NCBI GenBank assembly: GCA_030425145.1
Contig: JAUHVK010000012.1
Location: 56,437 to 120,436, forward strand
Length of the DNA stretch: 64,000 nt
Source: Alphaproteobacteria bacterium
GTDB lineage: Bacteria; Pseudomonadota; Alphaproteobacteria; Rhodobacterales; Rhodobacteraceae
Reading direction: 5' to 3'
Below are positions 1 through 8,017 of the stretch, piece after piece; position 1 is the first letter of the stretch; each line of letters opens with the position of its first letter. Below the pieces are notes generated by a model, which had not been told where the DNA came from, did not search any database, and worked only from the letters and a program-made list of their open reading frames with translations. The position numbers were made by a program, and so were the translations under genes.

Positions 1-573
1 TCGTTACTTCCGTTTCTTGATGCCGGTACCGATCTCGGAGCGTGCGAGGTGATCTGCGCCCCATATGATCCGGAACTGAACCGTTTGGCAGACACGCTCG
101 GCCGCCTATCCGAAGAAGCGCAAACGCGTGGTTTGGGTGTTTCGCTCGAGTTCTTTCCCTGGACATTGGTTCCAGACTTGGGCAGTGCGCTCCGCGTCGT
201 GGACAGGGCGGGGCCAGACGTTGGCGTCCTTGTTGATACTCTGCATTTCGATCGCTCTGACACCACTCTCGAAGAACTGCGCGACGTACCTCTGCATCGT
301 TTGCGATTGGCGCATCTCTGTGATGCACCCGTTCAAGAGAAATATTCGACAGACGATCTTTTACATGCTGCACGGGAAGAGCGCCTGCCGCCCGGAGAAG
401 GGCAGATCGATCTCGTTCCGATCCTTTGTGCATTGCCGGATACGCTTCCCATTGGCATCGAGGTGCCGATGGCTGAACAAACCGCCATGTGCGGGATCGA
501 AGCTGTGCTTGACCGGGTGATGAAGGCGACCCGAAACGTGTTGGACGCTACCGCTCTCCATCTAGCTAGATAG
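1..573 (+). CDS. Sugar phosphate isomerase/epimerase family protein (3' part only)
   Basis: The frame is open from base 1, so the gene begins before the window; about 190 C-terminal residues are visible. They fit the xylose-isomerase-like TIM barrel (AP_endonuc_2 family): strand-end acidic and histidine residues in LEFFPW, LVDTLHFDRS, LRLAHLCD and GIEVP are spaced like the metal ligands of these enzymes. Family members isomerise, epimerise or dehydrate sugars and sugar-like acids in the cytoplasm; the substrate cannot be read from this fragment. It converges with the minus-strand LysR gene. The family call is fairly safe, the reaction unknown. Confidence 0.8.
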   Translation, partial: SLLPFLDAGTDLGACEVICAPYDPELNRLADTLGRLSEEAQTRGLGVSLEFFPWTLVPDLGSALRVVDRAGPDVGVLVDTLHFDRSDTTLEELRDVPLHRLRLAHLCDAPVQEKYSTDDLLHAAREERLPPGEGQIDLVPILCALPDTLPIGIEVPMAEQTAMCGIEAVLDRVMKATRNVLDATALHLAR

Positions 574-582
574 GAACCCACA

Positions 583-602
583 GCGCCCAAGCGAGGGGGC
601 GT
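583..602. terminator. Possible hairpin after the isomerase gene
   Basis: GCGCCC and GGGCGT can pair (one G-U) around an 8-base loop ten bases after the isomerase stop, in the gap between convergent genes. There is no T-run, so a role in termination is only suggested by position. Confidence 0.25.
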
Positions 603-662
603 TACGCTGTCGGTGTCACCCGCGCGCCTTGCGATCCGCCGTCTGCCCTCAATTCTCAATGA

Positions 663-1562
663 TCACTGAGCAACTGTTTTGGATCGGCGCAAGAGTTCTC
701 CAATCCTTTGAAAAATCGCGGTCTGGGCACTGCTTTTCCTCCATGCCAGAACGATCTTTCGCGGGGTTGCACCTTCTAGGCGCGCCAGATGGAGATCATG
801 TCCCGCAGTGAGGCCCGCATCAATCGCGAGATTTGGCAATAAAGTGACCCCGATGCCTTCCTCCACCATCGAAACTAGTGTCGGCAGGCTCGTGGCCGAA
901 AAGGACGTGTCTTCTTTCAACGCGATGCCCGGAACACTCGAGAGTGCGTGCTTCTGCAAGCAGTGTCCGCGTTCCAATAGCAAGAGATGGCGGCCGGCAA
1001 GATCGGCACCTTCGACCTGCGAAAGATTGGCTAGGGGATGCGCGCGGGGCGTTGCCAGGCTGTAATCGTCCTCGAACAACGGCAATGTTTCTATTTGGGG
1101 TGACAGATCATGCGGCAATGCGATCAGGACAAGGTCCAAGCGCCCTTCCGTCAACCCCGTTAGCAAAGACTCTGTGAGCTCTTCGCGCAGGTAGATCTGC
1201 ATGTCGGGCCAAGTGTTGCGCAGTCGGGGGAGTGCACGGGGAAGCAGGAAAGGACCTACAGTCGGGATCACGCCAAGCCTCAGTTGCGTCATGCCGGCAT
1301 TTGTCTCGGCATGTGCCGCAGCTTCGAAGTCACTCGCCCTTGCGAGGATTTCCCTCGCGCGTTCTGCGAGGGCTGCACCGATGGGTGTCATGAGAACGGA
1401 ATGCGTGTTGCGTTCGGCGACGGTAACACCAAGGCGGGCTTCCATTTCCTTAAGAGCAGTCGAAAGCGTCGATTGCGTCACGTGACACAACTCGGCTGCA
1501 CGCGAGAAATTTTCCGTGTCTGCCAGAGCAACGAGGAACCGCATTTGGCGAAGTGTTGTCAT
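663..1562 (-). CDS. OxyR-like LysR-family transcriptional regulator
   Basis: Full-length LysR regulator (299 aa) with an N-terminal winged helix-turn-helix (about residues 1-60, FSRAAELCHVTQSTLS) and a LysR substrate-binding domain. It is divergent from a peroxiredoxin gene, and the segment LLLERGHCLQKHAL matches the OxyR peroxide-sensing loop, with Cys201 where OxyR has its reactive Cys199. The position of the OxyR resolving cysteine (Cys208 in E. coli) is Val210 here, so the usual intramolecular disulfide could not form. It probably controls the peroxiredoxin in response to peroxide. It could instead be an OxyR paralogue with different chemistry. ATG start at 1562; no alternative looks better. 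Confidence 0.82.
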   Translation of the reverse strand: MTTLRQMRFLVALADTENFSRAAELCHVTQSTLSTALKEMEARLGVTVAERNTHSVLMTPIGAALAERAREILARASDFEAAAHAETNAGMTQLRLGVIPTVGPFLLPRALPRLRNTWPDMQIYLREELTESLLTGLTEGRLDLVLIALPHDLSPQIETLPLFEDDYSLATPRAHPLANLSQVEGADLAGRHLLLLERGHCLQKHALSSVPGIALKEDTSFSATSLPTLVSMVEEGIGVTLLPNLAIDAGLTAGHDLHLARLEGATPRKIVLAWRKSSAQTAIFQRIGELLRRSKTVAQ

Positions 1563-1580
1563 GCCACCCTCCGGCTATTG

Positions 1581-1601
1581 GGGAATTCGATCACCATTCC
1601 C
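1581..1601. promoter_or_regulatory. Inverted repeat between the oxyR-like and peroxiredoxin genes, candidate operator
   Basis: GGGAAT-N9-ATTCCC, perfect 6-bp arms, lies about 20 bp upstream of the LysR start in the 111-bp divergent region. A nearby TTCCGGAA palindrome sits at 1614-1621. LysR proteins bind dyads with a T-N11-A core, so this is a reasonable operator, but it is not the classical OxyR motif. Confidence 0.4.
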
Positions 1602-1673
1602 ATTTAATTCAATTTCCGGAATGTATCCAGAGTGTCTATCTCCTGTCTCAGATGTTCAAAAGGAGTAACCATC

Positions 1674-2336
1674 ATGAATGCTGTCACCCAAATCTCATCC
1701 CAGGCGCAGGTTGCGCTGCCCCGTCTCAATGAAGCCGCACCTGCGTTCGATGCGTTGACCACGCACGGACGGAAATCTCTGGAAGACTACCGCGGTAAAT
1801 GGTTGATCCTGTTTTCGCACCCGGCTGATTTCACCCCGGTCTGCACCACGGAATTCATGGCCTTCGCCCGTCGCGCTGAGGATTTCGCTGCGCTCAATAC
1901 GGAATTACTCGGCCTTTCGATCGACAGCCACTATGCCCACATCGCATGGGTGCGGTCGATCAAGGAAAGCTTTGGCGTCGACATCCGCTTCCCGATCATT
2001 GCCGATCTCGACATGAAGGTGGCGCAAGCCTACGGCATGATCCAGCCAGGTGCGTCAGACACGCAAGCCGTGCGCGCGACTTTCATCATCGACCCCGAAG
2101 GCACCCTGCGGGCGATGGTCTACTATCCGATGACCAATGGCCGCTCGATCGACGAGTTCTATCGCCTGATCCAAGCGCTTCAGACTGCTGATACCCACAA
2201 GATCGCAACACCTGAAAACTGGAAGCCCGGTCAGGACGTGATCGTGCCGACACCTCAAACGACCGATGCCGCCGAGGCGCGTCTGGCCGAAGGCTATGAT
2301 ACAACGGACTGGTATTTCTCGACCAAGGCGCTCTGA
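1674..2336 (+). CDS. Peroxiredoxin, 1-Cys Prx6 type
   Basis: Thioredoxin-fold peroxidase reducing H2O2 and organic hydroperoxides. The ATG at 1674 is chosen over the track start (1632) because AAAGGAG lies 9 bases before it; this gives 220 aa, normal for the Prx6/AhpC-TSA group. The peroxidatic motif HPADFTPVCTTE is at residues 49-60 with Cys57, and this is the only cysteine in the protein, so it works as a one-cysteine enzyme needing an external thiol or GSH for recycling. The C-terminal extension with GQDVIVPTP is typical of the subfamily. Divergent from the OxyR-like gene, which likely activates it. Confidence 0.9.
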   Translation: MNAVTQISSQAQVALPRLNEAAPAFDALTTHGRKSLEDYRGKWLILFSHPADFTPVCTTEFMAFARRAEDFAALNTELLGLSIDSHYAHIAWVRSIKESFGVDIRFPIIADLDMKVAQAYGMIQPGASDTQAVRATFIIDPEGTLRAMVYYPMTNGRSIDEFYRLIQALQTADTHKIATPENWKPGQDVIVPTPQTTDAAEARLAEGYDTTDWYFSTKAL

Positions 2337-2389
2337 GCCTTGGCGCATTGACCCTTCCCGATCCAAGTCCGTCGGGAAGGGCAGATGCG

Positions 2390-2866
2390 TCAGGCGGATG
2401 CGGATTGGCCCGAACAAGTCCCGAGAAGATCGGGGCGCATCGCAAGCAGATCAATCAGCCCGCAATTGCCGCGCACGAGATCCTCAAGCGTTACCATGTC
2501 CAATTCGTGATAGAACGCCTCAAGCGCTCTGACGATATAGGAGCGCAGTCGACAAGTCGCCGCGAGCGGGCAGGTGTTGTGGATTTCGTCAAAGCACTCG
2601 GCGAATGGGATGTCGGTCTCGAAGATACGAAATACAGCGCCGATCGAGATCATGTTCGCAGGTTTGGCAAGCCGGATGCCCCCGGTGCGTCCCCTCAGGG
2701 TTTCAAGATAGCCCTCGGTCTGGAGCTGCTGAACAACCCGTGCAACGTGATTGATCGAGGCATTGCAGCGTTCCGCAATGTCCGAGGTGCGCACAAGCTT
2801 CTCATCATTGACAGCGCAAAACATAAGAGTGCGCGCGGCAAGGTTGGTTCGGGTCGTCAGACGCAT
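2390..2866 (-). CDS. Rrf2-family regulator, NsrR-like
   Basis: A 158-aa Rrf2 protein: N-terminal winged helix (LTTRTNLAARTLMF, SINHVARVVQQL, GRTGGIRLAK) followed by a cysteine triad, Cys91, Cys99 and Cys105, in ECFDEIHNTCPLAATC. This spacing matches NsrR, the nitric-oxide-sensing [4Fe-4S] repressor (known family property). It is transcribed away from the cydDC-cydABX operon, so I infer control of the NO-resistant bd oxidase by NO or cluster state. No second gene shares its strand locally. IscR-type function is less likely given its place and cysteine pattern. Confidence 0.85.
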   Translation of the reverse strand: MRLTTRTNLAARTLMFCAVNDEKLVRTSDIAERCNASINHVARVVQQLQTEGYLETLRGRTGGIRLAKPANMISIGAVFRIFETDIPFAECFDEIHNTCPLAATCRLRSYIVRALEAFYHELDMVTLEDLVRGNCGLIDLLAMRPDLLGTCSGQSASA

Positions 2867-2918
2867 GGTGTTACCTCAAAGTTCTGACTGATATTTCACA
2901 TCACAGATACCAGTTTCT

Positions 2919-2932
2919 TTGATCCAGATCAC
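2919..2932. promoter_or_regulatory. FNR/FnrL-like box upstream of cydD
   Basis: TTGATCCAGATCAC matches TTGAT-N4-ATCAA at all but the last base. It lies 57 bp before the cydD ATG in the 122-bp region shared with the NsrR-like gene, a position suited to oxygen-dependent control of the operon. Confidence 0.55.
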
Positions 2933-2988
2933 GTCAAATCCCGGGATCATGTCGTAACAGTCCTGAAGCCTTGAAAAGAAAACGGACA

Positions 2989-4620
2989 ATGAGCCACCCC
3001 GCAAAGCCAAAAATGGTGTTGACGCCAACTGCCGGATTAGGCGCGGTGCTGTCCGTTCTCGCAAGCTTGATATGGTTTGGGCAGGCTTGGGTGATCGCAA
3101 GTGTTCTTTCGGCGCTCCTGTCAGGCGACAACGTTGCCGTCTGGGGTGTCATGCTCTCGTTTATGGGTCTCAGCATTGCACGGGCTTTGTTGAACCAGCA
3201 GGCGCAGTCGGCGTTAACTCAGACGGCTGAGCGACATATCCAAACGCTGCGTGAAGAAATTATCGCCAAGGAAGCGGCCACCGACGAAGAATCTCGCTTT
3301 GGCGGTGCCGGTTCGATTGCCGCGCTGGCCACTGAGAAACTCGAGGTGATTCGTCCATTTCTGTTGCGCTATGCTCCGGCGCGATTACGGGTCATGGTTG
3401 TTCCTCTGATTATTCTCGCAATCACGGCATCGCAAAGTTGGGCGGCGGCGGTCGTTCTTTTGGCGGCAGGACCGTTGATCCCTGTGTTCATGGCTTTGGT
3501 CGGGTGGGCCGCGAAAGAAGCCAGTGCGCGCCAGATGGTCGAGATCGGATCGCTCAACGATCTTCTCGCAGATCGGTTGGCGGCTCTGGCAGACCTGACT
3601 TTGATCGGCGCTGGGCCGCAGGTCACACAGGGGTTTGCGGCGGCGTCAGACAGGCTCCGGCTAAAGACGATGGCGGTTCTGCGCATCGCATTCCTTTCGT
3701 CCACGGTTCTTGAGCTGTTCTCGGCGCTTGGCGTAGCGATGATTGCCGTTTGGGTCGGATTTGCGTTGCTGGGTGAAATCACTTGGGGGACGTGGGGCGC
3801 ACCGTTGACACCGCTCGCTGGGGTTTATCTCCTTTTACTAGCACCGGATTTCTTTCAGCCTTTGCGCGATTTGGCAGCAGCGTGGCATGACAAGTCTGCT
3901 GCGGACGCGGTGCAGGAAGAGCTTTTGTCCTGGAGGGATAACGCCCGCCGGCCGATGCTGGGCAAAGGTGCGGTCGTCCCTGCAATTGCCTTTGAAAACC
4001 TGATGCTGCAGGGCGTGGAAGTTGACCATGCGGATCGAAGGCTGCGCTTTCCGAACCTCGAAGTCCAACCCGGTGAAAGTTTCGCCCTCATTGGTCCGAG
4101 CGGTGTCGGCAAGACGACCTTGCTGCGTCTGTTTGCCGGTTTGGAGCAACCGACGCGCGGTGCGGTACTGGTGAATGATGCGCCTGTCACGGGCGCGACG
4201 GCCGACGGATGGCGCGCCACCGTGGGATGGATGCCACAAACGCCGCACTTTCTGGGACGCAGCCTTCGCCACAATATCGGTTTCGGTGCCGACTTGGATT
4301 CGAAGGTCCTTCGGCGCGCACGGGTATCGCCGGTTCTGGCTGGTTTGCCGGCCAAGGACTTGACGCTATTGGGGGAAACGGGCGCAGGCCTGTCGGGTGG
4401 CGAGGCGCGCCGTGTGATGCTGGCGCGCGCGTTGCACCGGTCTCCCGCAGTGCTCATGGCCGACGAGCCGACGGCCGATCTGGATGCCGACACCGCCAAA
4501 GACATCATCGACGCGCTCCTCGCATATGTCGCCGGTGGTGGCACGCTGATCACCACAACACATGATCGGCGCCTTATGGATCGAATGCAGCATGTCATCC
4601 GTTTGGAGGCTGACGCATGA
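2989..4620 (+). CDS. cydD: CydD, ABC-type thiol reductant exporter subunit
   Basis: Half-transporter with an N-terminal membrane domain (about residues 15-310) and an ATPase domain: Walker A GPSGVGKTT, signature LSGGEARR, Walker B VLMADEPTADLD and the H-loop TTTHD. CydDC exports glutathione/cysteine to the periplasm and is needed for assembly of cytochrome bd. The product is 543 aa from the ATG at 2989; the track used a TTG at 2971. Neither start has a strong ribosome-binding site. It overlaps cydC by an ATGA junction and heads the cyd operon, downstream of an FNR-like box. Confidence 0.92.
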   Translation: MSHPAKPKMVLTPTAGLGAVLSVLASLIWFGQAWVIASVLSALLSGDNVAVWGVMLSFMGLSIARALLNQQAQSALTQTAERHIQTLREEIIAKEAATDEESRFGGAGSIAALATEKLEVIRPFLLRYAPARLRVMVVPLIILAITASQSWAAAVVLLAAGPLIPVFMALVGWAAKEASARQMVEIGSLNDLLADRLAALADLTLIGAGPQVTQGFAAASDRLRLKTMAVLRIAFLSSTVLELFSALGVAMIAVWVGFALLGEITWGTWGAPLTPLAGVYLLLLAPDFFQPLRDLAAAWHDKSAADAVQEELLSWRDNARRPMLGKGAVVPAIAFENLMLQGVEVDHADRRLRFPNLEVQPGESFALIGPSGVGKTTLLRLFAGLEQPTRGAVLVNDAPVTGATADGWRATVGWMPQTPHFLGRSLRHNIGFGADLDSKVLRRARVSPVLAGLPAKDLTLLGETGAGLSGGEARRVMLARALHRSPAVLMADEPTADLDADTAKDIIDALLAYVAGGGTLITTTHDRRLMDRMQHVIRLEADA

Positions 4621-6296
4621 GGCCATTGGTCCAAATCATTCGTATACTTCTGGCCGGAGAACGCCGTGCCTTTGCTCAAGGAATGGCATTGTCTGCTGTG
4701 GTCTTGATCATGGGGGGCGCGTTGTTGGCGTTGTCGGGGTGGTTCATCATCGCGGCCGCGGCGGCTGGAATGATCGGACTGGGGATCATCTTCAATGTGT
4801 TCGCCCCGTCGGCAATGGTACGGTTCCTGGCGCTGGGCCGTACGGTCGCACGGTACGGCGAACGGCTGACGACCCATGACGCGACTCTGCGCGCGCTGTC
4901 GAACTTGAGGGTGCGATTGCTGCATGGCGTTTTGACGTCGCCCTACCGCCAGATCGAACGCTTGCGGGCGAGTGTCTTTTTGAACCGCGTGACATCGGAT
5001 GTCGACGCGCTGGATGGTCTGGCCCTGCGGCTGGTTCTTCCCGGGGTAGCGGGTTTGCTGGTGATCGGCTTAACCGCTTTGGCTGTTGCTCTGTTGGTTC
5101 ACGCTGCAATCGCAACTGTCATTCTGCTGGGATACGGGATCGGACCGACATTGGTGTTCTTGTGTGGGCAGAGCAGGGCGGACGCGCCGTCTCGCAAGGC
5201 GCAGGCGGGTAGCCAGGCGCTTAGAAGCCGGATGATCGACCTGATCGCGGCGAGGGAAGAATTGATCGCATTTGGGCAGATGCCCGCGGCACGAGCGAAT
5301 GTTGCAAGAGCGGCGGACTTTCAGTCGAAAAACCAATCCGAAATCGAACGGATCGAAAGGGCGATGGGCCTTTGGCTCGACCTGATGGGATGGGCTGTTG
5401 TCGCCTTTGCCCTTGGGGCCGGAGCTTCTTTGGCTCAAGCGGGTGAGATTTCGGCGGCCCAAGCAGCAATTGGCATCTTTGCGGCGCTCGCTCTTTCGGA
5501 AGCGGTTGCGCCGGTGCGTCGTGCGCTGTCAGAGATCGGCCGGATGCGTTCGGCTGCGAAACGGATTGTGCCAATGATCGAAGAACCCCGTGTGGAACGC
5601 GGGTCGCTGCTGGACCACGACACTGTATCTCTTGTCGTCCAGGAATTTTCAGTGACGAGCAGCATGTCCAATCACCCGCTTTTTGAACCGGTTTCTTTTT
5701 CCTTGGAAGCGGGTGAAACCGTCGCTCTCACAGGGCGCAGTGGTTGTGGGAAATCAACTGCGCTGTTGCACGCGGCCGGGCAGGGAATGCTCTCGTGCGG
5801 CGTGCTGAAATTGGGCGGCATTGATGTTGTTCGAATTGATGCGGAGCTTCGGGTGAGGCTGATCGCGATGGTGCCGCAGCGACATGCACTTGTTGCTGGA
5901 ACGATTGCGGAAAACCTCAGGCTGGCGGCGCCCGAAGCGACTGAGGCCGAACTTTGGGCGGCGCTTCAAGCTGTTCAGTTGGACGAGACCATCAGGCGGA
6001 AAGGCGGGGTGGATGCCCGGCTGGGGTTCCGCGGTGCGGGTCTTTCTGGCGGGGAAGGGCGTCGATTGGTTCTGGCGCGGGCGCTTCTGAGAAAACCGAG
6101 TCTCCTGCTGCTGGACGAGCCGACCGAAGGTCTCGATGCACCATTGGCGAAACAGGTGCTCAAAGGCATCAGGGCGACATTGCCCGATGCGGCGATCCTG
6201 ATGGCCGCCCATCGACCTGAAGAGGTCGCGTTTGCGGATCGGGTTGTGTACCTGAGTCCGGTCATGTCGGCAGATTTAGATAATCCGCATCCTTGA
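4617..6296 (+). CDS. cydC: CydC, ABC-type thiol reductant exporter subunit
   Basis: Second half (559 aa) of the CydDC heterodimer. Hydrophobic segments fill the first 300 residues; the ATPase domain shows Walker A GRSGCGKSTA, signature LSGGEGRR, Walker B LLLLDEPTEGLD and an H-loop His in MAAHRPEE. Coupled to cydD by a 4-bp ATGA overlap, so the two subunits are probably co-translated. The local order cydD-cydC-cydA-cydB-cydX supports the assignment over a generic lipid or multidrug exporter. Confidence 0.92.
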   Translation: MRPLVQIIRILLAGERRAFAQGMALSAVVLIMGGALLALSGWFIIAAAAAGMIGLGIIFNVFAPSAMVRFLALGRTVARYGERLTTHDATLRALSNLRVRLLHGVLTSPYRQIERLRASVFLNRVTSDVDALDGLALRLVLPGVAGLLVIGLTALAVALLVHAAIATVILLGYGIGPTLVFLCGQSRADAPSRKAQAGSQALRSRMIDLIAAREELIAFGQMPAARANVARAADFQSKNQSEIERIERAMGLWLDLMGWAVVAFALGAGASLAQAGEISAAQAAIGIFAALALSEAVAPVRRALSEIGRMRSAAKRIVPMIEEPRVERGSLLDHDTVSLVVQEFSVTSSMSNHPLFEPVSFSLEAGETVALTGRSGCGKSTALLHAAGQGMLSCGVLKLGGIDVVRIDAELRVRLIAMVPQRHALVAGTIAENLRLAAPEATEAELWAALQAVQLDETIRRKGGVDARLGFRGAGLSGGEGRRLVLARALLRKPSLLLLDEPTEGLDAPLAKQVLKGIRATLPDAAILMAAHRPEEVAFADRVVYLSPVMSADLDNPHP

Positions 6297-6362
6297 TACC
6301 GGTTTTTGACTTAGATCAAATCAAACATCTTAGAATCGGAATACGAGTGTTTAATCCGCATC
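6281..6362. repeat. Short direct repeat flanking the cydA promoter region
   Basis: TAATCCGCATC occurs at 6281-6291 (end of cydC) and again at 6352-6362, with the FNR box between them. The second copy is part of a small hairpin, CGCATC-GCT-GATGCG (6357-6371), just before the cydA ribosome-binding site. Function unknown; chance is possible. Confidence 0.3.
6306..6319. promoter_or_regulatory. FnrL/FNR box upstream of cydA
   Basis: TTGACTTAGATCAA fits the TTGAY-N4-RTCAA consensus of alphaproteobacterial FnrL completely. It lies 80 bp before the cydA start in the 102-bp cydC-cydA gap, suggesting a second, oxygen-regulated promoter for cydABX in addition to read-through from cydDC. Confidence 0.72.
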
Positions 6363-6398
6363 GCTGATGCGAATTATTGAGTATTCAAGGAGTTCATC

Positions 6399-8012
6399 AT
6401 GGAGATCGGGTTGGTCGAGCTGTCGCGCATGCAATTCGCGCTGACGGCGATGTATCACTTCCTCTTCGTTCCGCTGACGCTAGGGTTGTCTATCCTCGTA
6501 GCGATCATGGAAACCGTCTACGTCATGACGAACCGCCCCATCTGGCGGCAGATGACGAAATTCTGGGGCACGCTGTTTGGCATCAATTTCGTGCTGGGCG
6601 TCGCCACGGGCATCACAATGGAATTCCAGTTCGGCATGAACTGGAGCTACTACAGCCACTACGTCGGTGACATATTCGGTGCGCCGCTTGCGATCGAAGG
6701 TTTGATGGCCTTCTTCCTTGAGGCCACATTCGTTGGTTTGTTCTTCTTTGGCTGGGACAAGCTCAGCAAAGTACAGCACATGGTGGTGGCTTGGCTGGTC
6801 GCAATCGGTTCGAATTTCTCGGCGCTGTGGATTCTGATCGCCAACGGCTGGATGCAGAACCCGGTTGGCGCTGAATTCAACCCAGACACAATGCGCATGG
6901 AGATGACCTCATTCTTCGAGGTGCTCTTCAATGAAGTTGCACAGGCGAAGTTCGTTCACACCGTGTCGGCCGGCTATGTCACTGCGTCGGTCTTCGTGCT
7001 GGGTGTATCGGCGCTTTACCTGATCCAGAACCGGCACAAGGATTTGGCCCGCCGGTCCATTGCAGTCGCCTCGGCCTTTGGCTTGGCGGCGGCCTTGTCT
7101 GTTGTCGTTCTTGGCGACGAGTCGGGCTATTCCGCCAGCCATACGCAGAAAATGAAGCTCGCCGCGATCGAGGCGATGTGGGAGACCCACGACGCCCCTG
7201 CCCCGTTCACCGCGATCGGCTTTCCGGATCAAGAAGCACGAGAAACCCACTACGCTTTGGAAATCCCATGGGCGATGGGCCTGATCGGGACACGGTCGCT
7301 GACCAAGGAAATCCCCGGCATCAACGATCTGGTGGCAGAATCCGAGAACCGTATTCGCGAAGGCCTCATCGCCTATGACGCGCTGATGACCATTCGCGAA
7401 CAGCGTGAGGCAACGCCTCAGTCCGTGCGCGACACGTTTGAAGCGCATTCCGAGAACCTTGGGTTTGCCCTGCTTCTCAAGCGCTATGTCGACGATCCGC
7501 GCGATGCGACAGAAGAGCAAATCAAGATGGCTGCCGATGACACCGTTCCCGGCGTGGCACCGCTGTTCTGGGCCTTCCGCCTGATGGTGGCGCTTGGCTT
7601 CAGCTTTATCGCGGTGATGGCATATTTCTTCTACCGTGCCTCGTTCCGGAACATGCAGTTCCCGCGCTGGTCGCTTTATGCTGCTGTCGCCATCATCCCG
7701 ACGCCCTGGATCGCAGCCGAATTGGGCTGGTTCGTGGCCGAGTTCGGCCGCCAGCCCTGGACCGTGGATGGCGTGCTGCCGACAGCGCTCAGCGCATCGC
7801 ACCTGAGCATCGCGGACCTGCTGATCACGCTCGCCGGGTTCCTGATCTTCTACTCGGTCCTCTTCGTGATCGAGGTGAGCCTGATGGTGAAATACATCCG
7901 CAAGGGCCCATTCCAAGACGTCGAAGCAACCAACGACTGGCAGGAGCGGCACGAGGCACGACTGCGCGCCGAGACAACTTCTCCGACCCTTGCGACCACT
8001 CCTGCGGAGTAA
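6399..8012 (+). CDS. cydA: Cytochrome bd ubiquinol oxidase subunit I
   Basis: Subunit I carries the haems b558, b595 and d and the quinol site of the cytochrome bd oxidase, which reduces O2 to water in the inner membrane without pumping protons. The 537-aa product has the expected multi-helix pattern, the conserved N-terminal LSRMQFALTAMYHFLFVPLTLG with the haem-ligand His, the GRQPW motif of the second half (FGRQPWTVDGVLPT) and a quinol-loop region of ordinary length. AAGGAG precedes the ATG by about 6 bases. It is followed 5 bp later by cydB. Confidence 0.97.
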   Translation: MEIGLVELSRMQFALTAMYHFLFVPLTLGLSILVAIMETVYVMTNRPIWRQMTKFWGTLFGINFVLGVATGITMEFQFGMNWSYYSHYVGDIFGAPLAIEGLMAFFLEATFVGLFFFGWDKLSKVQHMVVAWLVAIGSNFSALWILIANGWMQNPVGAEFNPDTMRMEMTSFFEVLFNEVAQAKFVHTVSAGYVTASVFVLGVSALYLIQNRHKDLARRSIAVASAFGLAAALSVVVLGDESGYSASHTQKMKLAAIEAMWETHDAPAPFTAIGFPDQEARETHYALEIPWAMGLIGTRSLTKEIPGINDLVAESENRIREGLIAYDALMTIREQREATPQSVRDTFEAHSENLGFALLLKRYVDDPRDATEEQIKMAADDTVPGVAPLFWAFRLMVALGFSFIAVMAYFFYRASFRNMQFPRWSLYAAVAIIPTPWIAAELGWFVAEFGRQPWTVDGVLPTALSASHLSIADLLITLAGFLIFYSVLFVIEVSLMVKYIRKGPFQDVEATNDWQERHEARLRAETTSPTLATTPAE

Positions 8013-8017
8013 AACAG

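Noticed and set aside
6909-7952. 347-aa minus-strand ORF opposite cydA
   Set aside because: cydA is unmistakable on the plus strand; the antisense frame has no ribosome-binding site or recognisable motif.
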